A DNA stretch of 64,000 nucleotides from Pseudoxanthomonas suwonensis J47 (lineage in GTDB: Bacteria > Pseudomonadota > Gammaproteobacteria > Xanthomonadales > Xanthomonadaceae). The position numbers were made by a program, and so were the translations under genes. The notes under the pieces were generated by a model, which was not told the DNA's origin, ran no database searches, and saw only the letters and a program-made list of their open reading frames with translations. How positions within the stretch are numbered: the stretch's first letter is position 1; every line of letters starts with the position of its first letter. Shown in pieces: positions 19,797-29,875 of the stretch. The stretch is taken from assembly GCF_000513955.1 (NCBI RefSeq), contig NZ_AZUZ01000009.1:70121-134120 (forward strand). The letters run 5' to 3'.

Positions 19797-21014
19797 TCAG
19801 TTCCAGCGCGCGGCCAGCTGTTCGGCCAGCTGCGCCGGCGTGCCCAGTTCGATGCCGGCCGCGGCCAGCAGCTTCACCGCCGTCGCGTCGTAGCACCCCT
19901 CCAGCGCCTGGCCGGCGACATGGCCGCCGCGACTGGCCAGGCCCAGCATCAGTTCGACCCGCCCGGTTTCCGCGCCGCTGAGCACGATCACCGCGCTCTC
20001 CGCCGGCGGCAGCACCTCGAGCGGATCGCCACCGCCGTCGACGAAGGCCAGGCCGCCGTCGCGCGCCTCGATGCTGACGCCGTCGGGCAGCACGTACACC
20101 GTCGCCGCGGCGATCGCGTCGCCCGGCATCGCCATCGCCACCGGCAGCTGCGAAACGCGACCCAGCTGCTTGACCAGGTTGTCGTAGCGGCCGCCGTCCA
20201 GGCGCAGCTGCACGAGCAGCGGGCGGCTGAACTCCTGCGGCAGCGCGGTCAGCAGCCGGCGCACCGCATCCGGGCCGCCGATGCCGGCCACGACCAGCAC
20301 CGCGCCCGGCGCCGTCGGCGCCGGGGTTTCCGGTTCCAGCGGCGCCAGTTCCAGCCTGGAGAAATCGATCGGCGGCGGCACGGCGTCGGCGCGCGGCTTG
20401 CTCTCCACCACCACCGGATCGTCGGCCAGCGTCCACGCATGCGCGGGCGGCAGCGGCGGCGGCCTGGGCGCGTCCTCCACCGGCAGCTCGTAGGCGAACG
20501 ACGGTTCGGCCACCGCCGGCGTTTCGCCGGGGCGGTCCTGCGGCAGGCCGCCGGCACGCGCGGTCGCCTCGGCCAGGTAGGCCTCGAACGGATCGTCCGC
20601 GTGCAGCTGCGCCGGCGTCACCGGATGGCCCGGCTGCAGGTCGATGACGAAGTCCTGTTCCCGGCCCGGCGGCAGCACGTCGTCGTGGCCGTGCAGCTTG
20701 GCCGCCAGGTGGCGGATCCAGCGCTGCGCTTCCCAGCCGTCGCGACGCGCGGCCAGGTCGGCCTCGTCGAAGATCACCAGCAGGCCCGGGGCTTCCAGCG
20801 CCGGCTCGAGGGCGACCAGCGCGTCCTCCACCGCCGGCTCCAGCGCCACCAGCGCCGCCTGCGGCGCGGCCGCGGCGAAGGTGGCCGCGTCGAGCACGGT
20901 CGGGTCTTCTTCCAGCACCACCCGCGCGCCGGCCGCGTCCAGCGCCTCGCGCAGGCGGTCGCGGGCCTGGCCCGCGCGCGCCAGCAGGGCAACCGCCTTG
21001 CGTTCGTCAGCCAC
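19797..21014 (-). CDS. Degenerate CheB-like protein of the Pil-Chp cluster
   Basis: 405 residues in the position of chpB (CheB methylesterase). The N-terminal half has lost a normal receiver (no Asp pair plus phospho-Asp pattern), followed by a Pro-rich linker (about 185-230). The C-terminal domain keeps the CheB fold pattern (AVLVVAGIGGPDAVRRLL, ATVYVLPDGVSIEARDGG, AVIVLSGAETG), but the nucleophile motif GASTGG reads GIGGPD, the QHMP His motif reads QLRLDGG, and the GMGxDG Asp motif reads SGAETG. It is therefore probably not an active methylesterase. Start: GTG 21014 (overlap with nothing) or GTG 21020; ATG 21041 would overlap chpA by 35 bases and lacks a ribosome site. Confidence 0.8.
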   Translation of the reverse strand: MADERKAVALLARAGQARDRLREALDAAGARVVLEEDPTVLDAATFAAAAPQAALVALEPAVEDALVALEPALEAPGLLVIFDEADLAARRDGWEAQRWIRHLAAKLHGHDDVLPPGREQDFVIDLQPGHPVTPAQLHADDPFEAYLAEATARAGGLPQDRPGETPAVAEPSFAYELPVEDAPRPPPLPPAHAWTLADDPVVVESKPRADAVPPPIDFSRLELAPLEPETPAPTAPGAVLVVAGIGGPDAVRRLLTALPQEFSRPLLVQLRLDGGRYDNLVKQLGRVSQLPVAMAMPGDAIAAATVYVLPDGVSIEARDGGLAFVDGGGDPLEVLPPAESAVIVLSGAETGRVELMLGLASRGGHVAGQALEGCYDATAVKLLAAAGIELGTPAQLAEQLAARWN

Positions 21015-24000
21015 GTGCACGGGCGATCCCCAGCAGGTCATACACGTTACGCATCAGGTCCAGCTCCTGGTACGGCTTGCCCAGGTACCGCTGCACGCCG
21101 ATCTCGAAGGCGCGCTGGCGGTGCTTCTCGCCGGTACGCGAGGTGATCATCACGATCGGCACGTCGCGGAAGCGGGCGTCGGCGCGCATGGCGGTGGCCA
21201 GCTCGTAGCCGTCCATGCGCGGCATCTCGATGTCGAGCAGCATCAGGTCGGGCACCCGCTCCTCGAGCCGTTCCAGCGCCTCGATGCCGTCGCGCGCGGT
21301 GACCACCTCGAAGTTGTGGCGCTCCAGCACGCGGCCGGTGACCTTGCGCATGGTCAGCGAGTCGTCGACCACCATCACCAGCGGCACGTGGCGCTGCTGC
21401 TGCGTGTCGACCTGGGCGGCCGGACGCTCCGGCTGCGCCAGGTGGCGACGCACCAGCGGGGCGACGTCGAGGATGACCACCACGCGGCCGTCGCCGGTGA
21501 TCGTCGCGCCATAGATGCCCGGCACCGAGGAGATCTGCAGGCCGACCGGCTTGACCACGATTTCGCGGTTGCCGATCACCTGGTCGATCGCCACCGCGGC
21601 GCGCAGGTCACCGGCGCGGACCAGCAGCAGCGGAACCTGCGGCTGGCCTTCGGCCTTGGCCGGGCCCTGGCCGACGAGCAGGCCGAGGTCGTGCAGCGCG
21701 TACTCCTCGCCGGCGTAGCGGTAGCCGCCGGTGCCGGCCTCGAAGCGCTCGCGCGAGATGCGGCCGATACCGGAGACCGAGGCCACCGGCACCGCATAGG
21801 TGGTGTCGCCGATCTGCACGAACACCGCCTGGGTGACGGCCAGCGTCTGCGGCAGGCGCAGGGTGAAGGTGACGCCCTGGCCGGTGGTCGAACGGATGTC
21901 GACCGAGCCGCCCAGCTGGCGCACTTCGTTGCGGACCACGTCCATGCCCACGCCGCGGCCGGCCAGCTGGCTGGCCTTCTCGACGGTGGTGAAGCCGGAC
22001 TCGAAGATCACCGAGTCCAGCTCGGCGTCGGTCAGCTCGGCGCCCGGCCGGATCAGGCCGCGCTGCTCGGCACGGCGGCGGATCGCGGCGCGGTCGAGGC
22101 CGCGGCCGTCGTCGGACACCTGCAGCACGATTTCCGAACCCTCGTGGCGCAGGGCGATGGTGATCGTGCCTTCCTCGTCCTTGCCGGCGGAACGGCGGTC
22201 GGCCGGGGTTTCCAGGCCGTGCGCGACCGAGTTGCGCAGCATGTGCTCCAGCGGCGCGACCATGCGATCGAGCACGTTGCGGTCGAGTTCGCCGTGGGTG
22301 CCATCCAGGCGCAGCTGCACCTGCTTGCCGGTGTCGTGCGCGGACTGGCGGACCGTACGGCGCAGGCGCGGCACGATGCTGTCGAACGGCACCATGCGCG
22401 CGCTCATCAGGCCGTCCTGCAGCTCCGAGCTGACGCGCGACTGCTGCTGCAGCAGCACGTCGTACTGGCGGGCCAGGTCGTCGAGCACGCCCTGCAGGCC
22501 GGTCAAGTCGGCCGCCGATTCGTTCAGCGCGCGGCTGAGCTGCTGCAGCGTGGAGAAGCGGTCCAGCTCCAGCGGGTCGAAGGTCGGGTCGGCGCTGTCC
22601 TGTTCGCGCTGGTAGCGGGCGACGATCTGCGCCTCGGTTTCCAGGTCCAGGCGGCGCAGCTGGTCGCGCAGACGGGCGTTGGTGCGGTCCAGCTCGGCCA
22701 TCGCCGCGCGGAACGCGCCCAGCTGCTGCTCCAGGCGCGAGCGGTAGATCGCCACTTCGCCGGCGTGGTTGACCAGGTTGTCGAGCAGGTCGGCGCGGAC
22801 GCGCACCTGTTCCTGCGGCGCGCGGGCCAGGCCTTCCTCGGTCGCGGCGTGCTGGCGGTCGTCCTCCAGCGGCGCCGACAGCGGCTTCTGCGCGGCCGGC
22901 TGGCGCACCGGGAACGGCACGACAGGCGACGGCTTCGCCTCGGCCGCCGGGGCGGCGGGTTGCGGCGCGGCCGGGGCCGGCGCGGGCGCCGGGGCGGGCA
23001 CGGAGGCCTGCAGCGGCTCGCCGCGCAGGCGCGCTTCGAACTGGTCGATCAGCGCCTGCGGCATCTCCGTGGCGCGGTGCGCACGGGTCTGCTGCAGCAG
23101 GCGGTGCAGCGTGTCGAAGCCGCGTTCCAGCAGCTGGATGTCGCCGCGGCCCAGCTCGGTGCGGTGCTCGGCGGCCGCTTCCAGCAGCGATTCGATGATG
23201 TGGCCCAGGTCGCCGATGGTGGCGATGCCGGCCATGCGCGCGCCGCCCTTCAGCGTGTGCAGGTCGCGCTGCAGGCTGATGATCGTCTCGCGGGCGCTGG
23301 TGTCGGCGCGCAGCTCCTGGATCAGGCCGTCGATGTGGTCGAGCAGGTCCACGCCCTCCTCGACGAAGATGTCGACGAGGTCGCGGTCCAGTTCGTTGAA
23401 GTCGAGCATCGGGGCGTCGGCCTCGACCTCTTCCTCGATCGCCAGCGGAGCCTCGACGGGCACCGGTTCGCCCAGGGCCGGCAGGTCCACAGCTGGCGCG
23501 GGCGTTTCGGCCGGCGCGGCGACCTCGACGCTTTCCGGAGCCGGGGCGGATGCTTCGGTCGCGGCCGCCTCGCCAGCGACTTCGGCCACCACGTCTTCGG
23601 CAACGACGGGTTCGATGGCCTCGACCGGATCTGCGGCTTCGGCCTGCGCTTCGACGGCCTCCGCGGGCTCGACGGACTCCACGGCCTCGACAGCGTCGAT
23701 GGTGTCGACGACCTCGAGGGCTTCGCCAGCCTCCGCGGTCTCGACAGTCCCGGCGGCTTCGGACGCATCGGTCTCCTCGACCGCAGCGGCCTCCACCTCG
23801 ACGAAGCCGGTTTCGAGGCCGGCGATCTCGACCGCTTCCACGGTCGCGGCGGCTTCGATGGCTTCGGGCGCGGCGGCGGCGGCTTCGGCTTCGACGTCGA
23901 AGCCGGCGGCCAGCTCTTCCGCCACGTCCGGCGTCGCGTCGGCGGCCACCAGGCCTGCGTCGGCAGCGGCCTCGGCCTGGACTTCTTCGGTTTCCGCCGG

Positions 24001-27000
24001 CGTTTCCGCGGCGACGTACTCCGGCGCCGGACTCTCGTCCGCCACGGCGGCGACCGGTTCGGCTTCCCAGGTAATGGTCTCGAACTCGATGGCACCGGCG
24101 TCGGCCATCTCCACGCCGTCCGCATCGGCCGCGGCTTCTTCCGCGAATTCGATGGTGTCGGCGCCGGCGGCTTCGACCGCCCCGGCCTCGTCGCTGGACG
24201 CCAGCGCGGCTTCGATACCGGCCAGGTCGATGTCGGCCGGGGCCGGCTCGAACGCCTCGACCGGGGTCGCGGGGTCGGCATCTTCGGCCACGGACGCCAG
24301 GTCGAAGGCCATCGCGCTGGCCTCCTCGACCGGCGCGGTGGCGGCGGCATCGGCGGCCGCCAGCGGCTCGCCCGGCAGCGCCGCGGCAACTTCGTCCAGC
24401 TGGGCCGGATCGAAATAGGTGCTGAGGTCGTCGACCGCGGTGAGGCCCTCGTCCGCGGCCGCCGGCTCTTCCACCGGCGCCTCGACGTCGGCCACCTGCG
24501 GCCAGCGCGCTTCGGGCAGCGAATCGGCCAGGGTGCGCAGGCGCGCGGACAGCACGGCGAAGCCCGGGATGCGCGGCGACTCGGCCTGCAGCGCGGCGAC
24601 GCAGGTGCGGATCGCGGCGGCCATCGAGGCCAGTGCGTCGACCGCGTCGGCCGACGGCACCGCCGCGGCGGCCAGCGAACGCTTGACGAAGGTTTCGGCC
24701 GGATCGGTGACCGTGGTGATCTCCGGCACGTCGGTCATCGCGAACGCGCCGTTCATGGTGTGGATCGCGCGCAGCAGCGCGTCGGTCGCCGCGACCGGGA
24801 CCGGGCGCGCTTCGGCCAGCCACGCGTCGACGGTTTCCAGGTGCTGGGTGACCTCGGCCTCGAGGATCTCGCGCAGGACGCTGTCGACCGAGGCCGGCGT
24901 GCCCTCGAGCGGCTGTTCGGCGGCCACGACGGCCGGCGCGGCTTCGGCGGCCGCCGGGGCGGCCACGGCTTCGACTGCAACCGAAGCCGGCGCCGAGTAG
25001 AAGGCTTCCTCGCCGGCGGCGATGCGCTCGGCCACCGCCTCGATCGCGTGGATGTCGGCCTGGACGCTGGCCACGCCGCGCAGCGCGGCGTCGAACTGCG
25101 GCAGCGTGCTGCAGGCCAGCTGCACCATCGCCTGTACCGCCGGGCTCGGCGGGCGGGTGCCGTCGAGCACGCGGTTGAGCATGCCCTCGATCTTCCAGCT
25201 GAACTCGCCCAGGGCGCGCGCGCCGACCAGGCGGCCACTGCCCTTGAGGGTGTGGAACACCCGGCGGATCGGGCGCAGGCGCTCCAGGTCCTCGCTCGCC
25301 TGCAGCCACTCCGGAACCATCCGCTCCAGGTTGCCGCGCTCCTCCTCGAACTCCTCGAGGAACACCTCGCGGATGTCGGCGTCGATGTCCTCGGCTTCGT
25401 CGAAGCCGCCGATCGTCGCGCCGGTGGGCGCGACCGGCGCGGCCGGGACGTCCGCGGACGGCGCAGCCACCACGGCGGCAGCCGCGGCTTCCGCAGCCAG
25501 CGGGGCCGCGGCCGCTTCAGCGGCAGCCGGCTCGATGGCCGGGGCCGCCGGCAACGGCGCGTCGAGGTTGGCGGCGGCCGTGGTGATCTCGGCGATCAGC
25601 GTGGTCGAATCGCCATCCACCTCGAGGCGGCTGTTGCTGGCCTCGAACACCTGCCCCAGGTGCACTTCCGGCTCGACCTTCATGCTCACGTTGAGCCACG
25701 AAGGCTTCTCTTCCGCGGCCGGCGCCTGCGGCGCCGCATCGGCCGGAACCGGCGCGTCGCTGGCTTCGGCGGCCACCGGGTCGAAACTGGTCCATTGCGC
25801 CGCGACCGCGCCGGCATCCGGCGCCTGCACGGCGGCCGGCTCGACCGGCGGCAGGTCGACCTGCAGCGACGGCAGCTCCAGCGCTTCCGGCTGCGGAGCG
25901 GAGGCGGCTTCGGCGGCGACCGGATCCCACGGCGAAGCGGCGGCCGGCGCGACCGGCGCGGGCGCCGCGGCGGCGGGCACCGCGACCACGGCGGCCGGTT
26001 CGACCACCGGCGCGACCGGCTCCGGTTCGTCCGGCAGCGGCCAGTAATGCAGGCTTTCCAGGCTGCTGCGCGCGATCTCGAGGATCTCGTCACGGTTCGG
26101 GCGGCGGTCACGCAGCGCCTCGAGGTAGTACTCGAGGCTGGCCATGGCGTCGGCCAGGGTGTCGAGCTGGCGGCCGCTGGGCACGCGGTGGCGCAGCAGC
26201 AGCTCGGTGCCGATGTAGCGGCGCACGCCTTCCAGGTAGTCGGCGGGCTGCGGCAGGTCGAGGATGCGCAGCGCGCCGGAGACTTCGGACAGCAGGCGCG
26301 GCACGTCGGCCAGGCGCTCGTGGTCCCAGTTGGTCTCGATGAAGGCGACGAAGTGCTCGCGGGCGGCGGCGAAGTTGGCGATCGCCTCCTGCGCCAGCAC
26401 CTCGAGGGTGCGCAGGGTCTCGGCGGCGGCCGAGGCATCCTCGCGCGATTCCTCGCCCGGCGCGCCCAGGCGCGAGACCTGGTCGTCCAGCGAGGCGTCG
26501 ACGTAGAGCAGCGCGCCGGCGATGTCCAGCAGCGCGCTTTCGCTGGCCGGCTGGTCGCCGCGGACGATCGCATCGAGCGTGTCGCGCTGCTGCAGCACGA
26601 CGTCGCGGGCGACGCCCAGGCCGAGCATGCCAAGGGTGTCGGCGACGTTGGCCAGGTCGCCGACCTGCGGCTGCAGCGCGCCGGGGTCGCCACCGGTGCG
26701 CAGGTGCAGGTCGAGCGCGTCCTTCACCCGCAGCAGTTCTTCCTTGACCACGGTGCCGACGGTGTTGAGCAGCTCGCGGTTGCGGCCGGAGAGGCTGCCG
26801 CGGGCGTGGTCGAGCTCGGCTTCGGTCGGGGCCAGCGCGTCCAGGTCGAAGGCCTGGCGCAGCGCGTCCAGCGCCGGGTGCGCGGCGCGCGCCTGCGCGA
26901 CCACGTACAGCAGCTGGCGGGTCGGTTCCTGGCTGGCCGCGCCCTGCGACGCGGTCGACGCGGATTCGTCCTCGTAGGCCTGGCGCAGCGCGCGGGCGAC

Positions 27001-27726
27001 GCCGGCGAAGGCCGAGCGCAGCGCGTCGGAGGCCGGCAGCGCGCCGTCGCGCAGGGCGTCGGCGGTCGAGGACAACACCCACAGCATGCGCCGGGTGGTG
27101 TCGTGGCGGGCGTTCTCCAGCAGCTCGCCGGCGGCCTGGGCCAGCGCCGCCGGATCGGCGGGACCGCCCTGCTCCGGCCAGGCACCGAGCGCCTGCTCGA
27201 AGCGGGCCCGGGCGGCGGCGACCTTGTCCTGGCGCTGGATCCACGGCAGCTGCGAGGCCTGCGGCACCTGTTCCGGCAGCGGCCGGGTCAGGTCGGGCGC
27301 GAACAGCACGCTTTCGTTGAGGCCGGCGGCACCGCGCGCGGCGCGGATGTCGTTGAGCAGCGGCAGCAGCACGATCGGGATGTCGCGGTGGCCGTTCTGC
27401 AGGCGCTCCAGGTAATCGGGCAGCAGCACGGTGCCGCGCATCAGCGTGGCGCAGGCTTCGTCGCGGTCGTTGGCCGCGCCCTGCTGCACCGCCTGGGCCA
27501 GCAGCTCCAGTTCCTCGGCCACCATCGCCGGGGCGTACAGCTCGACCATGCGCAGCGTGCCCTGCACCTGGTGCAGGTAACCGGCGCAGAAACGCATCCG
27601 GCTGGTATCGGCCGGATCCTCGACGAACGCCTCGATCTCGTTGCGCGCCTGGCGCAGCGTCTCGTCGAGCTCGGGCTTCACCCAGCCCAGCACGGCATGG
27701 CTCATCGCATCGCGAAGGGCGCTCAT
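21007..27726 (-). CDS. chpA: Hybrid chemotaxis histidine kinase ChpA/PilL
   Basis: Giant CheA-type kinase of the type IV pilus chemosensory pathway, 2239 residues. Domains in order: N-terminal Hpt-like segment (His52 in YLHQVQGTLRM), Spt-like segment with Ser in the phospho-acceptor place (Ser480, LLSEVSGALRIL), then Hpt domains with His825 (VFHTLKGSG), His989 (AIHTMNGAF) and His1490 (DLHTLKGGA), separated by Ala/Glu/Val-rich linkers (largest about 1080-1440). The CheA core follows: dimerisation (LLDNLVNHAGEVAIYRSRLE), ATPase N-box (PLEHMLRNSVAHGLETP), G boxes (DDGRGLD, GRGVGMDVV), CheW-like domain and a C-terminal receiver with Asp2165 (LLDIEMPRMDG). GGAGG stands seven bases before the chosen ATG; an ATG seven codons upstream lacks one. 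Confidence 0.94.
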   Translation of the reverse strand: MSALRDAMSHAVLGWVKPELDETLRQARNEIEAFVEDPADTSRMRFCAGYLHQVQGTLRMVELYAPAMVAEELELLAQAVQQGAANDRDEACATLMRGTVLLPDYLERLQNGHRDIPIVLLPLLNDIRAARGAAGLNESVLFAPDLTRPLPEQVPQASQLPWIQRQDKVAAARARFEQALGAWPEQGGPADPAALAQAAGELLENARHDTTRRMLWVLSSTADALRDGALPASDALRSAFAGVARALRQAYEDESASTASQGAASQEPTRQLLYVVAQARAAHPALDALRQAFDLDALAPTEAELDHARGSLSGRNRELLNTVGTVVKEELLRVKDALDLHLRTGGDPGALQPQVGDLANVADTLGMLGLGVARDVVLQQRDTLDAIVRGDQPASESALLDIAGALLYVDASLDDQVSRLGAPGEESREDASAAAETLRTLEVLAQEAIANFAAAREHFVAFIETNWDHERLADVPRLLSEVSGALRILDLPQPADYLEGVRRYIGTELLLRHRVPSGRQLDTLADAMASLEYYLEALRDRRPNRDEILEIARSSLESLHYWPLPDEPEPVAPVVEPAAVVAVPAAAAPAPVAPAAASPWDPVAAEAASAPQPEALELPSLQVDLPPVEPAAVQAPDAGAVAAQWTSFDPVAAEASDAPVPADAAPQAPAAEEKPSWLNVSMKVEPEVHLGQVFEASNSRLEVDGDSTTLIAEITTAAANLDAPLPAAPAIEPAAAEAAAAPLAAEAAAAAVVAAPSADVPAAPVAPTGATIGGFDEAEDIDADIREVFLEEFEEERGNLERMVPEWLQASEDLERLRPIRRVFHTLKGSGRLVGARALGEFSWKIEGMLNRVLDGTRPPSPAVQAMVQLACSTLPQFDAALRGVASVQADIHAIEAVAERIAAGEEAFYSAPASVAVEAVAAPAAAEAAPAVVAAEQPLEGTPASVDSVLREILEAEVTQHLETVDAWLAEARPVPVAATDALLRAIHTMNGAFAMTDVPEITTVTDPAETFVKRSLAAAAVPSADAVDALASMAAAIRTCVAALQAESPRIPGFAVLSARLRTLADSLPEARWPQVADVEAPVEEPAAADEGLTAVDDLSTYFDPAQLDEVAAALPGEPLAAADAAATAPVEEASAMAFDLASVAEDADPATPVEAFEPAPADIDLAGIEAALASSDEAGAVEAAGADTIEFAEEAAADADGVEMADAGAIEFETITWEAEPVAAVADESPAPEYVAAETPAETEEVQAEAAADAGLVAADATPDVAEELAAGFDVEAEAAAAAPEAIEAAATVEAVEIAGLETGFVEVEAAAVEETDASEAAGTVETAEAGEALEVVDTIDAVEAVESVEPAEAVEAQAEAADPVEAIEPVVAEDVVAEVAGEAAATEASAPAPESVEVAAPAETPAPAVDLPALGEPVPVEAPLAIEEEVEADAPMLDFNELDRDLVDIFVEEGVDLLDHIDGLIQELRADTSARETIISLQRDLHTLKGGARMAGIATIGDLGHIIESLLEAAAEHRTELGRGDIQLLERGFDTLHRLLQQTRAHRATEMPQALIDQFEARLRGEPLQASVPAPAPAPAPAAPQPAAPAAEAKPSPVVPFPVRQPAAQKPLSAPLEDDRQHAATEEGLARAPQEQVRVRADLLDNLVNHAGEVAIYRSRLEQQLGAFRAAMAELDRTNARLRDQLRRLDLETEAQIVARYQREQDSADPTFDPLELDRFSTLQQLSRALNESAADLTGLQGVLDDLARQYDVLLQQQSRVSSELQDGLMSARMVPFDSIVPRLRRTVRQSAHDTGKQVQLRLDGTHGELDRNVLDRMVAPLEHMLRNSVAHGLETPADRRSAGKDEEGTITIALRHEGSEIVLQVSDDGRGLDRAAIRRRAEQRGLIRPGAELTDAELDSVIFESGFTTVEKASQLAGRGVGMDVVRNEVRQLGGSVDIRSTTGQGVTFTLRLPQTLAVTQAVFVQIGDTTYAVPVASVSGIGRISRERFEAGTGGYRYAGEEYALHDLGLLVGQGPAKAEGQPQVPLLLVRAGDLRAAVAIDQVIGNREIVVKPVGLQISSVPGIYGATITGDGRVVVILDVAPLVRRHLAQPERPAAQVDTQQQRHVPLVMVVDDSLTMRKVTGRVLERHNFEVVTARDGIEALERLEERVPDLMLLDIEMPRMDGYELATAMRADARFRDVPIVMITSRTGEKHRQRAFEIGVQRYLGKPYQELDLMRNVYDLLGIARARG

Positions 27727-27802
27727 CGGCGTTCCTCCGGGCGGCATCCCTGCGTGCGCATGTTACGACCCGTCATTGGCTCTTTCCCCCGTCGCGCGCC
27801 AA

Positions 27803-29836
27803 TCAGGCCGGCAGCTTGAAGTCGGCCACCGAGCGACGCAGGTCCGCCGCCAGCTGAGCCAGGTGTCCGATCGAATCCGCCGTCTGGCCCGCGCCCCGCG
27901 AGGTCTGGCCGGAGATCTGCCGCACCACTTCCATCGTCTTGGTGATGTCGGCGGCGGCGCCTGCCTGCTGCTGCGCCGCGACGGAGATGTTCTTGATGAG
28001 TTCGTTGAGGTCGTTCGACACGCGCTCGATTTCGGTCAGCGCGGTACCGGCGTCCTCGGCCAGGCGGGCACCGGACACCACCTCGGCGGTGGTCTGTTCC
28101 ATCGAGCTGACCGCCTCGTTGGTGTCCGCCTGGATCGCCTGGACCAGGCCTTCGATCCGCCTGGTCGCGTTGGAGGTTCGTTCCGCCAGTCGCTGCACTT
28201 CGTCCGCCACCACCGCGAAGCCGCGGCCCGTCTCGCCCGCCGCGGCGGCCTGCACGGCCGCGTTGAGCGCCAGGATGTTGGTCTGCTCGGAAATATCGTT
28301 GATCAGTTCCACGATCGAGCCGATCTCCTGGGACGATTCGCCCAGGCGCTTGATGCGCTTCGAGGTTTCCTGGATCTGGTCGCGGATCTGGTCCATGCCC
28401 TGGATGGTCTCGCGCACCACGCCGGCACCCTCGGCCGCGATGACCACCGAGCGCTGCGCCACTTCCGCCGATTCGGTGGAGTTGCGCGACACCTGCTCGA
28501 TGCTCGCCGCGATTTCGTTGATGCGCTCGGAGGCGGCGGTGATCTGCTCGGCCTGGTGGTTGGACGCCTCGGCCAGCTGCAGCGCGGTGGCCTGGGTTTC
28601 CTGCGACGAGGCCGCGACCTGCACCGAGGTCTCGGTGATCGTGGTCACCAGGTGGCGCAGCTCGTCCACGGCGTAGTTGATGGCGTCCGCGATCGCGCCG
28701 GTCATGTCCTCGGTCACCGAGGCCTTCACCGTCAGGTCGCCTTCACCCAGCGAGCTGATTTCGTCCAGCAGCCGCATGATCGCCTGCTGGTTGCGGCTGT
28801 TGAATTCCACCTGCGCCTGGTAGCGCTGTTCCTGTTCGCGCTGGCGGCTGCGCACGGTGGCGACGATGTAGAGGGTCAGCGACAGCAGGGCGATGAAACC
28901 GGAGCCGGCGCCGATCCAGAAGTTCGGGAAGATGCGGGTGTCGCGCACCGAACCGAACGCGGCGAACGCATCGAACAGCTTCTTGCTCGAGTCGAGCATC
29001 TCGCCCGAGCCGGCCACCAGGCTGGAGGCCGCCGCCTGCGCGGCGAACAGGTTGCGGGAGCTGGCCAGGATCGCGTCCAGGTCGGTGCGCATCTCGGCCC
29101 ACAGCTTCTGCGACTGCTCCAGCGCGGCCAGCGCCGCGGCGTTGCGGACCGGGGCCACGCCCAGTTCCTCGTTGCCCTTGGTCAGGCCCTCGAGCACCTG
29201 GCCGAACACCACCGCGTCGCGCGCCAGCGCGTCGCCGGCGGAGGAGGCGCCGGGGCCGCCGGCGCGGATTTCGGTCACGCGGCGGGCCATGGTGCCCGCG
29301 ACCACGACCTGCTGCAGCGCGCTGAACACCTGCGAGGCGGGCGCGCCGCCGGCGGTCATCGCGCGGACCACTTCGTTCAGCTGCGCCTGCAGCTGCGGGA
29401 CGCGGCCGGTGAAGCGGTCGGCATTGCCGGCCAGCGCCAGCACCGCCGGCTCGGATGCGACGATCTGGTCGGCGTTCTCGCCCAGCGGGCGCCACACCTT
29501 GACCAGGTCGGCCAGCTGCCCCGACACGCCCGGCTCGGCGCCGAAGCGCGACTGCAGCGCCTGCACGGTGCTCTCGACGCGGGTCTTGGTCTGGCGGAAA
29601 TCCTTGAACGCCTCGGCGTTGCCGCCGACCGCGTCGCGGCCCTGGTTGGCCAGCTGCTGCGACAGCACCTGCAGGTCGGCGGCGCCGGTGCTGGCGCCGG
29701 CCAGGCGGTTGCCCTGCCAGAGGCTCACGCCGGTGTTCAGGCCGAGGACGATGACCGAGAGGATGAGCATCACCAGCCAGAAGCCGGTGCTGCCACCCGT
29801 GCGGCTGGCCTTGGAGGAGTCCGGAGTGCTGCTCAT
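27803..29836 (-). CDS. pilJ: Methyl-accepting chemotaxis protein PilJ
   Basis: Inner-membrane chemoreceptor of the Pil-Chp system, 677 residues. Helices at about 18-41 and 303-328 bracket a helical periplasmic region of about 260 residues with PilJ-type repeats. The cytoplasmic part carries the highly conserved hairpin tip (around residue 529: [15 protein letters not shown] and [16 protein letters not shown]) that binds CheW/CheA. It lies 39 bases after pilI and 76 bases before chpA. Possible methylation glutamates exist in the coiled coil, but no CheR gene is present in the cluster. In P. aeruginosa PilJ senses surface contact through pilin; that role is assumed here. Confidence 0.93.
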   Translation of the reverse strand: MSSTPDSSKASRTGGSTGFWLVMLILSVIVLGLNTGVSLWQGNRLAGASTGAADLQVLSQQLANQGRDAVGGNAEAFKDFRQTKTRVESTVQALQSRFGAEPGVSGQLADLVKVWRPLGENADQIVASEPAVLALAGNADRFTGRVPQLQAQLNEVVRAMTAGGAPASQVFSALQQVVVAGTMARRVTEIRAGGPGASSAGDALARDAVVFGQVLEGLTKGNEELGVAPVRNAAALAALEQSQKLWAEMRTDLDAILASSRNLFAAQAAASSLVAGSGEMLDSSKKLFDAFAAFGSVRDTRIFPNFWIGAGSGFIALLSLTLYIVATVRSRQREQEQRYQAQVEFNSRNQQAIMRLLDEISSLGEGDLTVKASVTEDMTGAIADAINYAVDELRHLVTTITETSVQVAASSQETQATALQLAEASNHQAEQITAASERINEIAASIEQVSRNSTESAEVAQRSVVIAAEGAGVVRETIQGMDQIRDQIQETSKRIKRLGESSQEIGSIVELINDISEQTNILALNAAVQAAAAGETGRGFAVVADEVQRLAERTSNATRRIEGLVQAIQADTNEAVSSMEQTTAEVVSGARLAEDAGTALTEIERVSNDLNELIKNISVAAQQQAGAAADITKTMEVVRQISGQTSRGAGQTADSIGHLAQLAADLRRSVADFKLPA

Positions 29837-29875
29837 GCTTGCTCGACCTCGATGCGGTAAAGCCGGCCGCTGCGC

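Noticed and set aside
20644..27819. A very long open frame on the plus strand opposite chpA
   Set aside because: It is antisense to a well-conserved kinase, and its predicted protein (His, Gln, Arg and Gly-rich without domains) is the usual by-product of GC-rich codon bias.
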